The translations under genes were made by a program, and so were the position numbers. Source: DATGUP01 sp035301265 (lineage in GTDB: Bacteria; Bacillota; Bacilli; Bacillales; Amphibacillaceae). Taken from it: DNA of 64,000 nt. The notes beneath the pieces were generated by a model. It was not told the DNA's origin and did no database searches. It was given only the letters and a program-made list of their open reading frames with translations. The stretch spans positions 1-64,000 of the forward strand of contig DATGUP010000005.1 of NCBI GenBank assembly GCA_035301265.1. The letters run 5' to 3'. This document shows, one piece after another, positions 35,517 through 44,423 of the stretch; position 1 is the stretch's first letter; the number at the start of each line of letters is the position of its first letter.

Positions 35517-36230
35517 TTACTCAATGATGGTCACATCGACAGTACGCACGCCCCAGTCATTGGCTTCTTCTTTTGTTGGGACGTACAAGTCGATTTTGTT
35601 CCCGTTGATAGCACCGCCGATATCAGCAGCTGTAGCATAGCCATATCCTTCGACATACACTTCAGATCCAAGCGGGATAACATCCGGATCAACGGCGATG
35701 ACTTTAGCATCAGGGTTTGCATTTAAATCGACACCTGTGTAAGTGACGCCGGTGCATCCGCTACACGATGCTGTGTAAGCGGTAGCTGTCATACGCATCG
35801 TTTGGCCTTCAGGTTTTTTGCTAGAAGTCGTTTCAGATTTATTATCGATTGCTTCAGCTTTTTCATCCGATGGCTTGTCCTTACTTCCTCTGATCTCAAG
35901 TTCTTGGTCAATCGCAATAAGATCGGACTGTAAATCGTTCCATTCCTTCAGCTCGTCCACCGTAACAGAAAATTTCTTGGCAATATCTGTTAGCGTGTCG
36001 CCTTTTTCTACAATGTAAGTTTCATATATCGTTAGTTTTTGCTTAGGTTGAATAGTTGTTGATGACAAATCGTTTATCTGTTGTAACTCGTTAACCGTTG
36101 TATCATATTGTTGGGCTATTTTCCAAAGGCTATCTCCTTTTTCAACCTCATACTCTTCCGCTGACACTTTTACAGCAGTTGCACCAGCAACGATAATACT
36201 TGTAGCAAGTATTATGACCCATTTTTTCAT
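35517..36230 (-). CDS. LysM and 3D domain secreted cell-wall protein (YocH-like)
   Basis: 237 residues: signal peptide (about 1-24, ending near VSAEE), LysM repeat 1 (about 25-67), LysM repeat 2 (about 70-112), a low-complexity linker, and a C-terminal 3D domain (TATAYTASCSGCTG, AVDPDVIPLGSEVYVEGYG, AADIGGAINGNKIDLYV) with its three aspartates. It binds peptidoglycan and probably acts as a lytic hydrolase as in YocH. ATG 36230 follows AAAGGAGGG. A good sigma-A promoter lies upstream. yocH is WalR-regulated in B. subtilis; TGTAAT at the -10 resembles a WalR half-site. Confidence 0.9.
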   Translation of the reverse strand: MKKWVIILATSIIVAGATAVKVSAEEYEVEKGDSLWKIAQQYDTTVNELQQINDLSSTTIQPKQKLTIYETYIVEKGDTLTDIAKKFSVTVDELKEWNDLQSDLIAIDQELEIRGSKDKPSDEKAEAIDNKSETTSSKKPEGQTMRMTATAYTASCSGCTGVTYTGVDLNANPDAKVIAVDPDVIPLGSEVYVEGYGYATAADIGGAINGNKIDLYVPTKEEANDWGVRTVDVTIIE

Positions 36231-36311
36231 GGGATTCCCTCCTTTGCTTTCTGCCTTGCCCATCTTAGCACAGCTTGACGGACAATACAGTTACAAGACC
36301 CTTAAAAGTCT

Positions 36312-36340
36312 ATTACAATGATGTCCACTTTTGCTGACAA
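36312..36340 (-). promoter_or_regulatory. Sigma-A promoter of the LysM/3D gene
   Basis: Minus strand TTGTCA (36335-36340), 17-base spacer, TGTAAT (36312-36317); five of six each. Confidence 0.7.
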
Positions 36341-36412
36341 ATATTACAACAATAATAGATTTGCAACAAAAGTCCTATATTTATTCTCTAATGGGGATAA
36401 ATACCAATAAAT

Positions 36413-36455
36413 AAAACGAAGTCCCCCGTTATTTACGAAGGACTTCGTTTTTTAG
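36413..36455. terminator. Bidirectional terminator below the DUF3899 gene
   Basis: Perfect 12-bp stem AAAACGAAGTCC/GGACTTCGTTTT (36413-36424, 36440-36451) with T runs on both sides. It lies about 120 bases past the DUF3899 stop; the interval 36456-36577 holds no gene. Confidence 0.85.
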
Positions 36456-36577
36456 CCAACAGATCATTCAGATCATTGCTTTTTCGCGGATTACTGTCGT
36501 TGCTTCCCAACCGACACCCTCGGATTAACAAGAGATACCGAATATCATAACCTTTTGCACTACATGACAGCACCACA

Positions 36578-36940
36578 TCATACGAAATACAAAATAGAAA
36601 TGCCTAATGTCACCACAAACTGTAAACTGCCGATGACAAGCAAAGGATTTTTAATGGGAAAAGAACGTGTTTTCGGATAGTAGTCATCATCGTCTCCTTC
36701 TTCTAACATTTGCCACACTTTAGATGTTTTTTTGAAAAACCGACGAAAGCTGTATGCAACGCCTGTAAAAAAACCTCCGCCGATTACATAGAGTGATCCC
36801 CCGATGATAATCAAGATTAACGATGCGATGGAGGAAGCATCAACAAAGGCTAGAAGCGTCCATTCCCGATACATGTACACCATCAGTAAAACAGTCAAAA
36901 GTATGGTTAATAAAATCGTCAGTCCATACAATTTTTTCAT
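36578..36940 (-). CDS. DUF3899 family membrane protein (first copy)
   Basis: 120 residues with three membrane segments (about 6-22, 35-58 and 99-119) and a cytoplasmic loop carrying the family motif GGGFFTGVAYSFRRFFKKT, followed by an acidic stretch EEGDDDDYY. DUF3899 genes commonly sit next to opp operons in bacilli, and function is unknown. It sits downstream of oppF1 on the same strand; a paralogue lies beyond oppA2 at 49845. Confidence 0.87.
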   Translation of the reverse strand: MKKLYGLTILLTILLTVLLMVYMYREWTLLAFVDASSIASLILIIIGGSLYVIGGGFFTGVAYSFRRFFKKTSKVWQMLEEGDDDDYYPKTRSFPIKNPLLVIGSLQFVVTLGISILYFV

Positions 36941-37052
36941 CAGGAAACATCCTTACTGTAAAACACTCATTTTTTTCTATATAAAATAACAAAATCCGCC
37001 CGTGTTATTAGGCTTGTCATGCAACCAAGAGTTCGGCAGTAACATTCATCTT

Positions 37053-38051
37053 TTACGCATCGGGATCATCGTAATGCAAATGACAGGCAACCCAATGGTT
37101 CGATTCGATTTCCTTCCACTTTGGTGTCACTTTAGCACAAATATCCATCGCCATCGGACACCGTGTACGGAACCGGCAACCACTCGGCGGAGAAACAGGA
37201 CTAGGGACTTCTCCCTCGATGATGATCCGTTCACGGCTTCGTTCAACTTTAGGGTCAGGCAGTGGGATGGCTGATAAAAGCGCCTGGGTATAAGGGTGGA
37301 GCGGATTGTCATACAATTCATCTGATGGTGCCATTTCCACCAAATTCCCCAAATACATGACCCCGACTCGATCCGATATATGTTTAACCATTGACAAATC
37401 ATGAGCGATGAATAGATATGTCAAACCTCGTTCTTCTTGTAATTCCTGCATCAGATTGACAACTTGTGCTTGCATTGAAACATCGAGCGCGGAAATCGGC
37501 TCATCGGCTATGATGAAATCCGGATCAACAGCAAGAGCACGCGCAATGCCGATGCGCTGGCGTTGGCCCCCGCTAAACTCGTGTGGATAACGATTGGCAT
37601 GATCACGATTCAAACCAACCGTCTCCAATAATTCATAAACGCGTTCCATACGTTCTTTATCATTTTCGGCTAGATGGTGAATATCGCTTCCCTCTGCAAT
37701 AATGTCTTTGACGGTCATCCGCGGGTTCAGCGATGCATAGGGATCCTGAAAAATCATTTGCATATTTCGGTTCAAGCGATTTAATTCCTTCCTTGACTTC
37801 TTTTCGTGTACTTTTTCTCCGTCAAAATAAACTTCTCCACCCGTTGTATTGTATAGACGGACTATAGTGCGCCCAACAGTTGATTTACCACAGCCGGATT
37901 CACCAACGAGCCCGAATGTTTCGCCTTTGTTAATATGAAAACTAATGTCATCCACAGCTTTCAATATTTGTCTACGTCCTATTTTAAAATATTTTTTTAA
38001 GTTTTTTACATCGATCATGCGTTCAGCCGTCTTTGGCGATGTATTCGCCAT
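37053..38051 (-). CDS. oppF: Oligopeptide ABC transporter ATP-binding protein OppF (system 1)
   Basis: 332 residues. Walker A is GESGCGKST, the signature is SGGQRQRIGIARALA, and Walker B is FIIADEPISALD. The C-terminal oligopeptide extension keeps the four-cysteine cluster (GCRFRTRCPMAMDIC and the later WVACHL), associated with an Fe-S site in this family. ATG 38051 follows GGGGGAG. Last gene of the oppABCDF1 operon; powers peptide uptake with OppD1. Confidence 0.93.
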   Translation of the reverse strand: MANTSPKTAERMIDVKNLKKYFKIGRRQILKAVDDISFHINKGETFGLVGESGCGKSTVGRTIVRLYNTTGGEVYFDGEKVHEKKSRKELNRLNRNMQMIFQDPYASLNPRMTVKDIIAEGSDIHHLAENDKERMERVYELLETVGLNRDHANRYPHEFSGGQRQRIGIARALAVDPDFIIADEPISALDVSMQAQVVNLMQELQEERGLTYLFIAHDLSMVKHISDRVGVMYLGNLVEMAPSDELYDNPLHPYTQALLSAIPLPDPKVERSRERIIIEGEVPSPVSPPSGCRFRTRCPMAMDICAKVTPKWKEIESNHWVACHLHYDDPDA

Positions 38052-38126
38052 AACCACTCCCCCTTTTCCTTTTGCAAATTCATTCATACCGTAGCTGTGG
38101 CACGCGTATGCGCCTATTTTATACGA

Positions 38127-39137
38127 TTAAACATTTAATAGTTCCGGCTTTTTGACCTCAGGCGCTCGCTCGTCTAGCAACCAGCACGCCGTTGACTGCG
38201 TATCCGTCACCTTCGTCATATCTGGCATATGTTCCAAACAGACCTCCATAGCAAACGGGCAGCGTGGAGCGAACGGACAACCCTTTGGCGGATCGGACAA
38301 ATCAGGGGGAGTACCCGGTATGGATTCAAGCTTATTGCTCTTTTTGTGCAATCGTGGCATAGATGACAACAATCCCCATGTATAGGGGTGTTCCGGTTGA
38401 TAGAATAGCTCATCAACCGTTCCTGTCTCAACAACCATACCGCCATACATGACCGCCACCCGTTGGGCAAGATTCGCAACAACGCCTAAATCATGCGTGA
38501 TCAAAATAATCGACGTTTGCAATTTTTTTTGAAGATCGCGCATTAAATCGAGAATCTGTGCCTGAATCGTTACATCTAATGCAGTAGTCGGTTCATCGGC
38601 AATCAAAATTTTCGGATTGCAAGCAAGAGCAGTAGCAATCACTGCACGCTGTCGCATGCCACCTGAAAACTGGTGCGGGTATTGTTTAAAACGTTCGCGG
38701 GCATTCGGAATTTTGACGAGTTCCAACAGTTCGATCGCCCGATGGTAGGCTTCTTTTTTCTGCATCTTTTGGTGTTTGCGCAAGCCTTCAATAATTTGGT
38801 TACCGATAGTCATCGTCGGATTTAATGTCGTCATCGGGTCTTGGAAAATCATGGATATTTCTTTGCCGCGTATATGCTGTAACTGCGTTTCTGTATATTT
38901 GATCAGATCTTTCCCTTCGAAAATGATTTCGCCCGACTTGACTCGGCATTGCGGCCGCGGGTTTAGGCGTGTGATCTCCTTAGATGTTACCGACTTACCT
39001 GATCCTGACTCTCCAACGATAGCGAGTGCCTCTCCTTTTTTCAATTCGATATTGACACCACGAACGGCTTGAATCTCGCTTCCATACGTATCAAAAGAAA
39101 TATGTAGATCTTTTAATTCCAATATATTTTCGTTCAT
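38127..39137 (-). CDS. oppD: Oligopeptide ABC transporter ATP-binding protein OppD (system 1)
   Basis: 336 residues. Walker A GESGSGKS, signature SGGMRQRAVIATALA, Walker B ILIADEPTTALD, and the C-terminal oligo/dipeptide extension with all four cysteines (GCPFAPRCPFAMEVC and TACWLL). ATG 39137 has GGGGAGG ten bases upstream. Between oppC1 and oppF1 in the usual order. The NBD pair OppD/OppF hydrolyses ATP together. Confidence 0.93.
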   Translation of the reverse strand: MNENILELKDLHISFDTYGSEIQAVRGVNIELKKGEALAIVGESGSGKSVTSKEITRLNPRPQCRVKSGEIIFEGKDLIKYTETQLQHIRGKEISMIFQDPMTTLNPTMTIGNQIIEGLRKHQKMQKKEAYHRAIELLELVKIPNARERFKQYPHQFSGGMRQRAVIATALACNPKILIADEPTTALDVTIQAQILDLMRDLQKKLQTSIILITHDLGVVANLAQRVAVMYGGMVVETGTVDELFYQPEHPYTWGLLSSMPRLHKKSNKLESIPGTPPDLSDPPKGCPFAPRCPFAMEVCLEHMPDMTKVTDTQSTACWLLDERAPEVKKPELLNV

Positions 39138-39187
39138 AATAGTTGTTCCTCCCCGTGTCACATCCTTGGATCACAAACTATTTTCAA

Positions 39188-40201
39188 CTAACGTCGCATT
39201 CTCGGGTCCAGTGCATCTCGCAATCCATCCGCAAACAAGTTAAAACATATTAATAACAGCGACAAAATAACAGCGGGAAACAGCACTTGATAAGGGTGTG
39301 TATCAACAATTTGACTTCCTGTATCAATTAATGTTCCCAATGATGCTTGTGGTTGTGGAATACCAAGACCGATAAAGCTGAGAAACGCCTCAGCAAATAT
39401 AGCGCTCGGGATACTGAACATCGTTGTAATGATAATTTGTCCCATTGTATTCGGCAGTAAATGCTTGCCTATAATGCGTCTCGGTTTGGCTCCGAGCGTT
39501 CGTGCAGCCAATACATATTCTTCCGTTTTAATCTTCAGTATTTGCCCGCGCACAATTCGCGATTGCCCAATCCAACCTGTCATAGCGATGGCAATGATAA
39601 TCGACAATAAGCCCGGTTTAAGAATCATAATGAGTAAAATAATAATGACGAGTTGGGGAATACCCATTAAAACTTCAATAATCCGTTGCAAAATATTATC
39701 CGTCATACCTCCAAAATACCCAGAGATTCCTCCATAAATGACCCCTATTAATAAATCGACAACAGCGGCTACAAAACCGATAATCAATGAAATTTGCGTA
39801 CCCTTCCACGTTCGCGTCCACAGGTCGCGTCCTAGTTTATCGGTACCGAACCAAAAATTATCTTCAATTTGTCGCTCGGCATACCGATCGGTTCCATCGC
39901 TTGAAACTCCGTTAAATAAACTGATTTTGGATAAAGCGGTAACCTTTGGAGGCACGTTACTACGCATCAGATCTTGATCATCCACTCCCCATTCGTTCAT
40001 ATGTGGGCCCACAAATGCCATGACAGTGATAAGCAAAATGATCAATGCGCTGATGATCGCGGGTTTATTTCTTACCAAGCGGCGCATGGAATCGCGTCCA
40101 TAGCTGATCGCCTCTGTTGTGATTTCCTCTTTTTCCTCGACTTGAACTGTTGCAGGACGAAACATGTCTGCAGTGATTTCTTTTTTTTCTGGCTGTGCCA
40201 T
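39188..40201 (-). CDS. oppC: Oligopeptide ABC transporter permease OppC (system 1)
   Basis: 337 residues with six membrane helices and the permease EAA-type loop (EYVLAARTLGAKPRRIIGKHLLPN). An extra loop of about 30 residues after helix 1 lies outside. The FGTDKLGRDLWTRTW stretch is typical. The ATG overlaps the oppB1 stop as TAATG; GGGGGAG ends seven bases before it inside the oppB1 3' end. Confidence 0.93.
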   Translation of the reverse strand: MAQPEKKEITADMFRPATVQVEEKEEITTEAISYGRDSMRRLVRNKPAIISALIILLITVMAFVGPHMNEWGVDDQDLMRSNVPPKVTALSKISLFNGVSSDGTDRYAERQIEDNFWFGTDKLGRDLWTRTWKGTQISLIIGFVAAVVDLLIGVIYGGISGYFGGMTDNILQRIIEVLMGIPQLVIIILLIMILKPGLLSIIIAIAMTGWIGQSRIVRGQILKIKTEEYVLAARTLGAKPRRIIGKHLLPNTMGQIIITTMFSIPSAIFAEAFLSFIGLGIPQPQASLGTLIDTGSQIVDTHPYQVLFPAVILSLLLICFNLFADGLRDALDPRMRR

Positions 40202-41130
40202 TATGAATCTCCCCCTTGCAGGCGAATTCTCGGATCAACGACTCCATACAACAAATCGGTTACAAAAATCATAATGACAAATGCCACCGTATAAAGGATG
40301 GTTGTGCCCAAGATAACCGGATAATCATTCGTATAAATCGATTCAACAAACTGTTGGCCAATGCCTGGGATGGCAAAAATCTTCTCGATAACGAGCGAAC
40401 CGGTGATGATTGCTGCTGTCATCGGACCTATGATTGTTATAATAGGTATGAGCGCATTCCGTATCGAATGCTTTACAATAACTGTATATCGTTTAAGCCC
40501 TTTCGATTTAGCAAAAACGATATAATCCGATTGTAAAATTTCCACCATTTCCGTTCGCATGAAACGGGCAACACTCGCCATAATACCGACAGCCAGTGCT
40601 AGTACCGGAAGCACATGATGCATAGGCCCTTCCCAATAAGCAACGGGGAACCATTCCAAATTCATGGAAAAAACAAATTGCAGCAAAACAGCCAGTAAAA
40701 ATGACGGAATGGATATACCAAGGACGGCAAGAATAACCGCGCCATAGTCAGTAAATGTACCTTGACGTAGCGCCGCAACAACGCCCAAAATGAGCCCTAG
40801 AATGACACCGACTACAATCGATTCTATGCCCAACTGCACAGATACCCAGAGTCTATCGGAAATTACTTTGGTGACGTCTCTGCCTCCGAATTGAAAGGAG
40901 TTACCCAAATCCCCTTTGGCTACATTTCCTAAATATTGGACATATTGTACGGAAACCGGTTTGTCCAAGCCATATTTTTTATTTAATTCTTCAATTTGTT
41001 CAGGGCTTAACTTTTCTTCGTTTTCATATGGACTTCCGGGAAGCAATTGCATGATGACAAACGTGATCGTTATGATTACAAAAATCGTCACGACCATAAG
41101 CACTAAACGTTTCAGTATATAAGCACCCAT
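40201..41130 (-). CDS. oppB: Oligopeptide ABC transporter permease OppB (system 1)
   Basis: 309 residues with six membrane helices; begins MGAYILKRLVLM, with LLPGSPYENEEKLSPEQ and the cytoplasmic EAA loop SDYIVFAKSKGLKRYTVIVKHSIRNALIP. ATG 41130 has GGAGGG five to seven bases upstream. Translationally coupled to oppC1. A 12-bp stem-loop separates it from oppA1. Confidence 0.93.
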   Translation of the reverse strand: MGAYILKRLVLMVVTIFVIITITFVIMQLLPGSPYENEEKLSPEQIEELNKKYGLDKPVSVQYVQYLGNVAKGDLGNSFQFGGRDVTKVISDRLWVSVQLGIESIVVGVILGLILGVVAALRQGTFTDYGAVILAVLGISIPSFLLAVLLQFVFSMNLEWFPVAYWEGPMHHVLPVLALAVGIMASVARFMRTEMVEILQSDYIVFAKSKGLKRYTVIVKHSIRNALIPIITIIGPMTAAIITGSLVIEKIFAIPGIGQQFVESIYTNDYPVILGTTILYTVAFVIMIFVTDLLYGVVDPRIRLQGGDS

Positions 41131-41184
41131 CGAATCCCTCCAAATGCTGTCCACCTTCAACATGTATAAGGAAATGAAAGAGTC

Positions 41185-41219
41185 GAGAGGATACACCCTC
41201 ATATGGCGTGTATCCTCTC
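41185..41219 (-). terminator. Intercistronic stem-loop after oppA1
   Basis: Perfect 12-bp stem GAGAGGATACAC/GTGTATCCTCTC (41185-41196, 41208-41219) between oppA1 and oppB1, with no long T-tract. Such loops partly terminate or protect oppA mRNA, raising binding protein over permease. Confidence 0.8.
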
Positions 41220-41258
41220 ATCCCATTTACATATCACCCGCTCCGGCTTGGTATTATA

Positions 41259-43004
41259 TTACTCTTCGTAAACTTGCGCATACCGGACGTAAAATTTAAT
41301 ACCGTTTACCTGATCGATCGCACCTTCGATATAATCTTTTGTCAGAACGGCTGAACCGGATTGATACGTCGGGATCACCAACGCATTTTCAATCAGATAT
41401 CTTTCAGCTTCTTGCAAAATCTCCCAGCGCTCTTCCGGTTTGTCACCCATAGCTGCGGCCTTTTCGATCATTTCATCATATGTTTCATCGGATAGCCCGT
41501 ACGTATTTTGCGGGTTATCGGTTGTAAACAACTCCAGGAAGGTCATCGGGTCTTCATAGTCCGGTGCCCATCCGGATCCGGCCGCTAATTCGGCCTCACC
41601 TTGTGAAGTCAAATCGAGATAGGAGTTAAACGGCTGTTTGTTGATTTCGATTTCCAAACCATCGAGCGTCTCTTCTAGCTGGTTGGCAAAGTATTCAGAC
41701 ATGTCTTCTGCAAGACCGCCATCTGTTGTCATTAATTCAATCTCAAGACCGTCGATACCAAGTTCATCCTGTGCTTTTTCCCATAGTTCTTGTGCCTTTT
41801 CCTTATCCACATCTGGATACGAATCAATATCGGTAATCTCGCTATCGTGGAAGTCCTTACCATCCGGTCCGGTTGCCCACTCCTGCGGTATAATATAGTT
41901 TGCAGGCAAGGAACCATTGTTTAGAATGACATCTGTAGCTCCTTCACGATCGATCGCCATGAACATGGCTTTGCGGAGATTGTCGTTTTCAAACTCAGGT
42001 ACATTATCACGGTCAAAATCCCAATAGAAAACACTTACGTCGGGGATTTCTTGGTATTCATCATCATCTTTGTACTTGTCAACATCTTCTGCGGTCAAAC
42101 CTACACGGTCGATTTCACCTGATTCATACAATTTGAGTGCGGTTTTCGGATCCTTCACAACGGTGTATTCGATTTCTTCGATTGTCACTTCATCCGCGTT
42201 CCAGTAATTATCATTCTTGACTAGCGTCCAGCCTTCACCGTGGTTCCATTCATCCATGACATAGGCACCGCTATAAATCATGTTTTCTGGTTCCTCGGCG
42301 TAATTGTCACCTTGTTCTTCCACATATTCTTCGTTAAGCGGGAAGAACGGGGCGAATTGCATCAAGCTATTAAAATACTGTTCTGGTGTAGGCTGATCCA
42401 ATGTTACTTTGAGCGTCTTTTCATCCACAGCTTCAATCCCGAGTTCTTCTGTTTTTCCGTACATTTCATCGTCCGGGTCAGTGATTTTTGATGCATTTTC
42501 AATATTAGCTGCCTCGAAGATATAAGCATACTGTGTTTCAATTTCATTGCTTACACCCCGACGCCACGAATAAACGAAATCATCCGCTGTAATCGGAGTC
42601 CCATCAGACCATTCAATTCCATCGCGAAGTGTAAATGTATACTCTGTATTATCATCGTTCGTTTCTGGTAAATCCTCGGCTAGCTCAGGCACGAGTTCGT
42701 CATTTTCATAGATCAAAAGACCTGAGAACACTTTATTCATGACTCCGTGTGAAATCGTGTCTGTGGCAATGGAAATATCCATTGAACGGATTTCATCACT
42801 TTCTGTAAAGCGCAGTTTCTGCTCATCAGCTAGCTGGCGATCACCGTCATCGCCTTCATCTCCACCATCTTCCTGCGCTGTATCCTCGCCGTTGTCATCG
42901 CCTCCAGATGCTTCATCGTCCGAACATGCTGCCAAAAAAACAGAAAAAGCAAATAACAACGCTAGTAACAAAAGCAGTTTATTTGTTTTGCTCATGTTTC
43001 GCAC
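41259..43004 (-). CDS. oppA: Oligopeptide-binding lipoprotein OppA (system 1)
   Basis: A 581-residue SBP family 5 protein. The lipobox is LAAC (Cys27) after a hydrophobic signal, followed by a very acidic linker of Asp, Glu and Gly (about residues 28-60), consistent with a halophile surface. The mature protein has typical OppA blocks (YTFTLRDGIEWSDGTPITADDFVYSWRRGV). GTG 43004 is chosen, GGAGGGG being just upstream; an ATG three codons on is the alternative. First gene of operon 1, with a roughly 330-base leader. Confidence 0.94.
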   Translation of the reverse strand: MRNMSKTNKLLLLLALLFAFSVFLAACSDDEASGGDDNGEDTAQEDGGDEGDDGDRQLADEQKLRFTESDEIRSMDISIATDTISHGVMNKVFSGLLIYENDELVPELAEDLPETNDDNTEYTFTLRDGIEWSDGTPITADDFVYSWRRGVSNEIETQYAYIFEAANIENASKITDPDDEMYGKTEELGIEAVDEKTLKVTLDQPTPEQYFNSLMQFAPFFPLNEEYVEEQGDNYAEEPENMIYSGAYVMDEWNHGEGWTLVKNDNYWNADEVTIEEIEYTVVKDPKTALKLYESGEIDRVGLTAEDVDKYKDDDEYQEIPDVSVFYWDFDRDNVPEFENDNLRKAMFMAIDREGATDVILNNGSLPANYIIPQEWATGPDGKDFHDSEITDIDSYPDVDKEKAQELWEKAQDELGIDGLEIELMTTDGGLAEDMSEYFANQLEETLDGLEIEINKQPFNSYLDLTSQGEAELAAGSGWAPDYEDPMTFLELFTTDNPQNTYGLSDETYDEMIEKAAAMGDKPEERWEILQEAERYLIENALVIPTYQSGSAVLTKDYIEGAIDQVNGIKFYVRYAQVYEE

Positions 43005-43338
43005 ATAGACCCCTCCATTTTCTTAATGTTTCATCGTTAAATTGATGCGTTCTCTTTCTGTTGTTTCGGTCACCCTCCCCCCCTTTGTTCTTAATGCATT
43101 CATAAAGCAAGGTGACTTTCTATTCAGACAGTTATGTGTAATATAAAGACTGATTTTTCGGTCTATTTGTATTAAAAGGGCCTGTTAGATTCGAATTACA
43201 AATACAATGGCTCATCGTATGTATCGGATGGTATGAATCGATCGATGATTGTCACTAAAGTGCATGAGCTCGGCCTTTTAACACAATAGACACAAATGGT
43301 TGTTTTTTATTAATTTTTAGTCACCTTTGTTTTCAGTT
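43005..43338 (-). other. Long oppA1 leader
   Basis: About 328 bases between the predicted start site and the oppA1 GTG. No gene is visible. It contains small hairpins such as AGACCG/CAGTCT near 43147-43164, and could hold post-transcriptional control; no known riboswitch was recognised. Confidence 0.4.
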
Positions 43339-43367
43339 ATTATACTAAATGGAAAAGATTTTTGCAA
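43339..43367 (-). promoter_or_regulatory. Sigma-A promoter of oppA1 operon
   Basis: Minus strand TTGCAA (43362-43367), 17-base spacer, TATAAT (43339-43344). Confidence 0.7.
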
Positions 43368-43444
43368 CGTTTAATTTTGTAAATATTAAATTTAACTTGA
43401 AATGAGCAATACCAACCCGATCCGTCTTATATGATTTTGCATAT

Positions 43445-43472
43445 AAAAAACCCTGCCATAACTATGACAGGG
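43445..43472 (-). terminator. Rho-independent terminator of opp operon 2
   Basis: 9-bp stem CCCTGCCAT/ATGACAGGG (43451-43459, 43464-43472) with one G-U pair, then six T on the minus strand, 15 bases past oppF2. Confidence 0.92.
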
Positions 43473-43487
43473 AGTTTAAACAAGTGT

Positions 43488-44423
43488 CTATTCCACTCCA
43501 AGCTCGTGCTTATAACGCTCGAATTCCGTCGGTGTGCATCTGACCCAATGGTCGGGTTTAACTTCTCGAAACGACGGTTCTTCATCGGTATTGTGAACCG
43601 ATGGATCGTATATGATCCGCTTCCGTCTCTTTTCGTATTCTGGATCGGGAAGCGGTATGGCCGACAACAAAGATTTCGTGTACGGATGAATTGGATTTCT
43701 ATATAATTCGTCGCTGTCCGCAAGCTCCACAAGATGGCCGAAATACATAACCCCGATCCGATCGCTCAAATATTTAACCATGGATAAATCGTGTGCGATG
43801 AACAAATACGTCAAGCCGAATTTGCGTTGCAATTTTTTCAATAGATTAACAACCTGTGCCTGTATCGATACATCAAGTGCAGATATCGGTTCATCTGCAA
43901 TGATGAATTCCGGTTCAACAGCCAGTGCACGCGCAATGCCGATGCGCTGGCGTTGGCCGCCGCTGAACTCATGAGGAAAGCGTGTAGCATGTTCTTTGTT
44001 CAGCCCAACCGTTTCTAAAAGCTCTTCAACCCGTTCTCGACGTTCTTGCTCATTTTTAGCCAATTTATGGATGTCAATGCCTTCAGCGATAATATCCATC
44101 ACCGTCATACGCGAATTGAGTGAGGAGGATGGATCTTGAAAAATCATTTGCATTTTTCGATTGAATTTTTTCATTTCCGCTTTTGACTTTTTGCCGTGAA
44201 CGTCTTCACCTTTGAACAACACCTGACCGCTCGTTGCTTCGTGCAGACGGATGATCGTCCGCCCGGTTGTCGATTTGCCACAGCCGGATTCGCCAACGAG
44301 GCCAAACGTTTCGCCTTGATATATATCAAATGAAATGCCATCAACAGCTTTCACAATTCCTCGTCTGCCTATTTTAAAATGGCGTTTTAAGTTTTTAACC
44401 TCCAATAGCTTTTCGGCTGTCAT
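43488..44423 (-). CDS. oppF: Oligopeptide ABC transporter ATP-binding protein OppF (system 2)
   Basis: 311 residues. Walker A GESGCGKST, SGGQRQRIGIARALA, FIIADEPISALD. It lacks the four-cysteine extension of OppF1; the tail runs RKRIIYDPSVHNTDEEPSF and ends near WVRCTPTEF. This cysteine-poor form matches B. subtilis Opp (Spo0K) proteins. ATG overlaps the oppD2 stop as ATGA. Last gene of operon 2. Confidence 0.93.
   Translation of the reverse strand: MTAEKLLEVKNLKRHFKIGRRGIVKAVDGISFDIYQGETFGLVGESGCGKSTTGRTIIRLHEATSGQVLFKGEDVHGKKSKAEMKKFNRKMQMIFQDPSSSLNSRMTVMDIIAEGIDIHKLAKNEQERRERVEELLETVGLNKEHATRFPHEFSGGQRQRIGIARALAVEPEFIIADEPISALDVSIQAQVVNLLKKLQRKFGLTYLFIAHDLSMVKYLSDRIGVMYFGHLVELADSDELYRNPIHPYTKSLLSAIPLPDPEYEKRRKRIIYDPSVHNTDEEPSFREVKPDHWVRCTPTEFERYKHELGVE

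Noticed and set aside
36231..36311. WalR box for the LysM/3D gene
   Set aside because: Only a half-site (TGTAAT, within the -10) is good; the second half TTTAAG matches four of six, so no operator is claimed.
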